In this document: piece by piece, positions 51,635 through 55,045 of the stretch
Position numbering within the stretch: position 1 is the stretch's first letter
How the letters are laid out: each line of letters opens with the position of its first letter
NCBI GenBank assembly: GCA_019636835.1
Contig: JAHBWU010000016.1
Location: 1 to 55,045 of the forward strand
Direction: 5' to 3'
DNA length: 55,045 nucleotides
From: Nitrospira sp.
GTDB lineage: Bacteria; Nitrospirota; Nitrospiria; Nitrospirales; Nitrospiraceae
The notes under the pieces: model-generated
What the model saw: the letters and a program-made list of their open reading frames with translations, nothing else
Databases searched by the model: none
What the model was told of the DNA's origin: nothing
Position numbers and translations under genes: made by a program

Positions 51635-52322
51635 CGAAGTCCTTATACCAATGGGCATTCCCGTTGACGCTCATTCCGTTGCTCGTCCAGCCTTGATACT
51701 TTAGTCTCCGCCCCTTCTTGATCGTACGGACCACCGCTGTTGCGGTTGTGGGAGCCAGTTCGCGAATGTTCAGGTCAACGCGCGCTTTCACGACGCCCGG
51801 TTTCTTGATGAAATTGAACCTAGCCGGATCACGCTGGAATTCACCGGCCATGTCGACGAGCTTGTCGAGATCGGCTTCGAATCCCGGACAGGTCTTATCC
51901 GAGCGGATTTCTCGATGACCGATGATATGATCGCGGTCGCAGGGGATGGCCCATCGTCGGCAAATCTCATCGATCAACCGGGCGCTCGCGTCGTACAACG
52001 TATCGGACCACGGCGTCTCCTCCCGCCCTTCATGTTCAATGCCGATCGTATACCAGTTTGGATTGACATCGGGCTTCAACAATCGCCAGGTCGGGGAGAC
52101 GATACGGCCCGCGTGCCAAGCCCGATCGCTCTCACCGACATACTGATGGATCTCTCCGTCTTTTCCGATTCCATAGTGGGCTGAAACCCCGGACTCCTCA
52201 TTGGAAAACCAGGCGTCGGTCCCCTTGAGCGTGCCTTCCATGATGTGGATCACGACCGCCTCGGGCCTGAATCCCTCGCGCCCTTTGTCTCTATTCGGAC
52301 TCCCAATCCATCGGATAACCAT
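51582..52322 (-). CDS. N-acetylmuramoyl-L-alanine amidase (Amidase_2) with SH3-like tail
   Basis: 246 residues from ATG 52322 with GGGAGG five bases upstream. Zinc ligands fall in AVVIHIMEGT and the later IIGHREIRSDKTCPGF; HYGIGKDGEIHQYV and IGIEHEGREE complete the fold. A C-terminal SH3b-like region (RVDLNIRELAPTTATAVVRT) may bind the wall. No signal peptide is visible, so it may act in the cytoplasm on recycled muropeptides or leave by another route. Codons before 52322 are rejected because of that ribosome binding site. Confidence 0.88.
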   Translation of the reverse strand: MVIRWIGSPNRDKGREGFRPEAVVIHIMEGTLKGTDAWFSNEESGVSAHYGIGKDGEIHQYVGESDRAWHAGRIVSPTWRLLKPDVNPNWYTIGIEHEGREETPWSDTLYDASARLIDEICRRWAIPCDRDHIIGHREIRSDKTCPGFEADLDKLVDMAGEFQRDPARFNFIKKPGVVKARVDLNIRELAPTTATAVVRTIKKGRRLKYQGWTSNGMSVNGNAHWYKDFDDNYFWAGATEQPIPGL

Positions 52323-52408
52323 GCTTGCCTCCCGGATATTCCGCTGCGCAGTAACTCCTCCAGCCACTTCCTGGCTGCCCGCCGGATGCAATCGTTAGGT
52401 ATGATGTC

Positions 52409-52945
52409 CTATCGCAACAAGATGATGGTCGCGATCCAAATTTCGATGCCGAAGCCTTCTTTGCGCTGATCAATGCGTTTACCGATAACCTCGACCTCGT
52501 GGCCAACGTACGGACTAAGGGTCTCAATGTCAAAACCGGCTACATATACACTTAGCTTATCCGTGCCGATAATCAGGGTGAAAGGCGTCTCGCGGGTATT
52601 TGGACCCTCCTGAACTGGGGTCCGTCGAAACGCTCCGATGAAACGTTCCTCGGGCTCCGGTCTTTTTAGATAAAAGGACTTTTCGGCAAATACTTGGAGA
52701 GGCTGCAGGTTTTCATCTTGCAGAAAGATTTTCGAATCATTCTTTCCTGGAGTCACCGGCCCGACCGATGAAGGCAACCGGTGGCTCGACTTGTCCGGCT
52801 CGTTTCTGTGTAAGGCTGAGTCACAGCCGACTTCGAGACAGGTAGCCAGAACGATTGCAACCAAACCCCGTCTTCCTCCTACGATCACCGAATTAACTTC
52901 TGATGTGGGTCGCCCAGTATACTGTTTGAGATCCCGTAGGGACAT
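52409..52945 (-). CDS. hypothetical lipoprotein
   Basis: 178 residues. ATG 52945 has AGGGG six bases upstream and overlaps the 3' end of the subtilase gene by 53 bp. A lipobox LEVGC follows an unusually long N-terminus; GTG 52888 is an alternative start closer to the signal. The mature protein is rich in strands (FTLIIGTDKLSVYVAGFDIE, YVGHEVEVIGKRID), with an OB-fold-like feel. Function unknown. Confidence 0.65.
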   Translation of the reverse strand: MSLRDLKQYTGRPTSEVNSVIVGGRRGLVAIVLATCLEVGCDSALHRNEPDKSSHRLPSSVGPVTPGKNDSKIFLQDENLQPLQVFAEKSFYLKRPEPEERFIGAFRRTPVQEGPNTRETPFTLIIGTDKLSVYVAGFDIETLSPYVGHEVEVIGKRIDQRKEGFGIEIWIATIILLR

Positions 52946-54764
52946 TGTATCCCCTGATTCGGATCACCCACGTTCCCGTTTTTAACGTACCGTTCACACC
53001 AGTTCGCTCGAAAACACTGACACCCGAGAAGCCCTTGGCCCGTTCGATACCCGATGGATCAATCAGATGCACGTCGATATCGTTATGAGCCTGTGTTGCT
53101 GACTCGGGCCACCATAAGGCCACATCCAGATCCCGCTTCCCGGCCCCCACGTTTATGGGAATGTCGATGTTCATGTGATTCCCGACTGAAACCTTGCCCC
53201 ACCAAGCGTGTCCGTTGGTCGCCATTTGAAGGGGACCCGTACCCACCGTATTGTCGTAAGGCCATTCCTTCTGACCATAAAGGATCATGAACGCATAAGT
53301 CTGACCATTATCGAATGATCCGAACTGGCGCAACCAGTTGTGGGCCAACATGGCGACAGCTGCGGCATAGGGCGTGGCGCCGCTTGTGCCGGTGAATACT
53401 CTTAACGCGGTATCGTTTGTGTTGCTGGCAGTCTCGCTCCACGTTGGAGCTTGGATATCCGGTTTGTAACGCGAATCGGTCGCGGGCCCGCGTCCCTGAT
53501 TGTCGTACTGAGCGCCACCGTCAGTCATGAACCCGCCGACACCAAGGACCTTGTGCGCAATCCCCGGCGAGCGCACAGTCGATGCGTTCGGGCCAAAATT
53601 TCCGTTAGCCGAGACGAAAATGACCCCTGCATCGTATGCATTGTCGGCCGCCGTCGCGATCGTGCCGGTCTCCGACTCATTCGCCTGGATTTCGCCGACC
53701 AGCACTCTATCAAAGGCCGCAATACCCGCCTGTATACCCCGTACGGCAGCTGATGTATTCAACCCGCCGGCTGTATAGATCTGCCAGCTATCTGTGCGTA
53801 TAGCCGTCACGCCACGGTACTGGTTGCCGAGCCTATTGTTTCCGGTCAGCAGTCCGGCGGAACTCGTTCCGTGATTCCAAGAAAAGTCTGTCGGATCAAA
53901 ATTGGGATTCGAGCTATCGTTGCAATTATTCCCACCGTTGACGCAATCCCGCATCCATGCAATGTGATTGGGCGAATTGAACATGTTGTGTGTGTCTCGA
54001 ACGCCTGTGTCGAGAAGACCGATCCACGGATTGGTGAGCCCCAGGTTGAAATAAGGATCCGAGACGATTCTGTCCCGACCGTCTTGAGCATCGTTATTGG
54101 CATTTGCGTCTTGTGGAGGCGGTTCACCCCCTTCCACCGGTTGGAGATACACGATTTCCCTGGATTCCGCGAGGCGTTGGATCTCTCCGATTTTCGCGGT
54201 TCCGACCACGCTATTGACGATCCAGAAACCGTCTGATTGCTTGAAATGTCCGTACTTGACCAGTTGTCTTACAGATCTCGCTTGGGACTCCGCGCGCGCT
54301 TTCTTGAGTGTGTCGATGGCATCCGCTCGCCGGGTCTTGCCTTCTTCACGGCTCTCTCCTGAGCCCAGTTCAGGCAACCGAGGTACCCGGAGATCCTCCT
54401 GAAACGTAACGATGATATCTACTGGTTCATCCGTTTTTTTCTTAGCGATCCATTCCTGAAGCACGGGGCTGATCTTCGAGATTGCAGGACTCTCCCTGCC
54501 GTCATCCTCTTTCTTTTCCGATTTCTTGTCGATATAGATATTCTTGGTCGGAATATTATATGTCTCAGCGACTTGGCCCCGTGCATCTGTAATAGAAGCT
54601 GATCGGACCTGATTCAGCGGATCAAGCGCGACACCGTAAGGGTTATAAATTCCGTCATCGGATTTCGGCACCGTCACGCTCGGCTGTGTCGCGCATCCGA
54701 TCAGAGATGTCGCAAGGACAATAATGCTCAGGGAAACCGGATACCGAATGCGGTTTGTTTTCAT
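52893..54764 (-). CDS. subtilisin-family (S8) lipoprotein protease
   Basis: 623 residues. Signal with lipobox SLIGC; a Pro/Glu/Asp-rich linker and an inhibitor_I9-like propeptide region (VDIIVTFQEDLRV, then RADAIDTLKKARAE). The S8 domain has catalytic Asp (IGLLDTGVRD), His (SWNHGTSSAG) and Ser (FTGTSGATPYAAAVAM), with the oxyanion Asn in SANGNFG. A C-terminal strand domain resembles the P-domain type (VALWWPESATQAHNDIDVHL). A membrane-bound surface protease is the likely role. Its neighbours are lipoproteins and a PPC-domain protein. Confidence 0.9.
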   Translation of the reverse strand: MKTNRIRYPVSLSIIVLATSLIGCATQPSVTVPKSDDGIYNPYGVALDPLNQVRSASITDARGQVAETYNIPTKNIYIDKKSEKKEDDGRESPAISKISPVLQEWIAKKKTDEPVDIIVTFQEDLRVPRLPELGSGESREEGKTRRADAIDTLKKARAESQARSVRQLVKYGHFKQSDGFWIVNSVVGTAKIGEIQRLAESREIVYLQPVEGGEPPPQDANANNDAQDGRDRIVSDPYFNLGLTNPWIGLLDTGVRDTHNMFNSPNHIAWMRDCVNGGNNCNDSSNPNFDPTDFSWNHGTSSAGLLTGNNRLGNQYRGVTAIRTDSWQIYTAGGLNTSAAVRGIQAGIAAFDRVLVGEIQANESETGTIATAADNAYDAGVIFVSANGNFGPNASTVRSPGIAHKVLGVGGFMTDGGAQYDNQGRGPATDSRYKPDIQAPTWSETASNTNDTALRVFTGTSGATPYAAAVAMLAHNWLRQFGSFDNGQTYAFMILYGQKEWPYDNTVGTGPLQMATNGHAWWGKVSVGNHMNIDIPINVGAGKRDLDVALWWPESATQAHNDIDVHLIDPSGIERAKGFSGVSVFERTGVNGTLKTGTWVIRIRGYNVPTGSQTVYWATHIRS

Positions 54765-54850
54765 GATTTTCTACCTCCATAAGAGAAGGCATGTTCGAAT
54801 CTGGCGCTCCAGCGGTAACCTAGTAGACACCTCCAGAATCCCTGCTGGAC

Positions 54851-55045
54851 TCAGTTCCCCGGGCGAACCGAGATCTCGTATTTGCCGGTACCCGTGGGCC
54901 TATAATGCCGCACACGGGCATAGTACATTCCGGGATCCAGCTTCGTCGCAATTTTGGCGTTATAGTTTCTTCCACTGTCGTCGTCCTCGGCAATGACGGA
55001 CGTTTTATTGTTTGGGCCTAGGAGAACCATGATCACGTCCGTGGA
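54851..55045 (-). CDS. PPC (pre-peptidase C-terminal) domain protein, start outside the window
   Basis: The frame is open to the right edge, so only the last 64 residues are visible. They read VIMVLLGPNNKTSVIAEDDD, then YNAKIATKLDPGMYYARVRH and TGTGKYEISVRPGN. This is a classic PPC domain, a beta-sandwich found at the C-terminus of secreted proteases. The rest of the protein cannot be judged. It lies 86 bp upstream of the subtilase gene. Confidence 0.75.
   Translation of the reverse strand, partial: STDVIMVLLGPNNKTSVIAEDDDSGRNYNAKIATKLDPGMYYARVRHYRPTGTGKYEISVRPGN

Overview
The window is about 55 kb of moderately GC-rich bacterial chromosome. It most likely comes from a Nitrospira-type bacterium (phylum Nitrospirota). 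This is inferred from a succinate dehydrogenase/fumarate reductase set with a fused-type membrane anchor, LPS heptose genes (gmhA, rfaE2) with lpxC, many small lipoproteins, a large hybrid histidine kinase, and short interspersed inverted-repeat elements placed right after stop codons. No tRNA, rRNA, CRISPR array or complete insertion sequence was found.

Layout. 1-4.7 kb: tail of a membrane-anchored protein, then three tandem secreted trypsin-like proteins, two with a formylglycine-generating-enzyme-like domain. 4.8-7.6 kb: pterin dehydratase, a lone Hcp protein, an AhpD-like peroxidase, a small hypothetical gene and an inositol-monophosphatase-family gene. 7.6-10 kb: a HARE-HTH protein behind a near-consensus sigma70 promoter and a perfect palindrome, a tiny Lys-rich ORF, lpxC, and a relic of a DAHP synthase gene. 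10-13.5 kb: sdhC-sdhA-sdhB. 13.7-17.6 kb: zinc-ribbon/PilZ protein, LemA and two TPM-domain proteins, bactofilin. 17.7-20.3 kb: a CopG/MazF-type toxin-antitoxin cassette between two copies of the murJ promoter and start region, then murJ. 20.3-22.8 kb: ogt, dtd, a conserved hypothetical and an Ntn-type asparaginase. 22.8-27.4 kb: WYL regulator, AAA+ ATPase, then an AT-richer pair made of a uracil-DNA-glycosylase-fold protein and a PD-(D/E)XK nuclease. This is the best candidate for an undescribed defence-type system.

27.4-36 kb: glyoxalase-fold protein, monofunctional transglycosylase, engB, two SurA/PpiC chaperones, mfd, rfaE2. 36-44.1 kb: hybrid sensor kinase, SprT-like protease, deoxyhypusine-synthase-like protein and gmhA (one overlapping operon), a 198-bp inverted-repeat element, SPFH protein and NfeD. 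44.2-49.3 kb: an orphan CARF protein resembling the Cas02710 family, a YbgC thioesterase, a methyltransferase, an OmpA protein with ten 21-residue coiled-coil repeats, and a small lipoprotein. 49.3-55 kb: a non-coding stretch with DnaA-box-like sites, a 58-codon gene that is easily missed, secreted proteins, a zinc amidase, lipoproteins, a lipoprotein subtilase, and the tail of a PPC-domain protein.

Much of the gene content concerns the envelope: LPS (lpxC, gmhA, rfaE2), peptidoglycan (murJ, mtgA, amidase, OmpA), outer-membrane-protein folding (two SurA-type chaperones) and membrane quality control (SPFH/NfeD). A recurring feature is a -10 box only 6-9 nt before the start codon with no ribosome binding site (sdhC, murJ, gmhA, rfaE2, CARF gene), which points to leaderless mRNAs.
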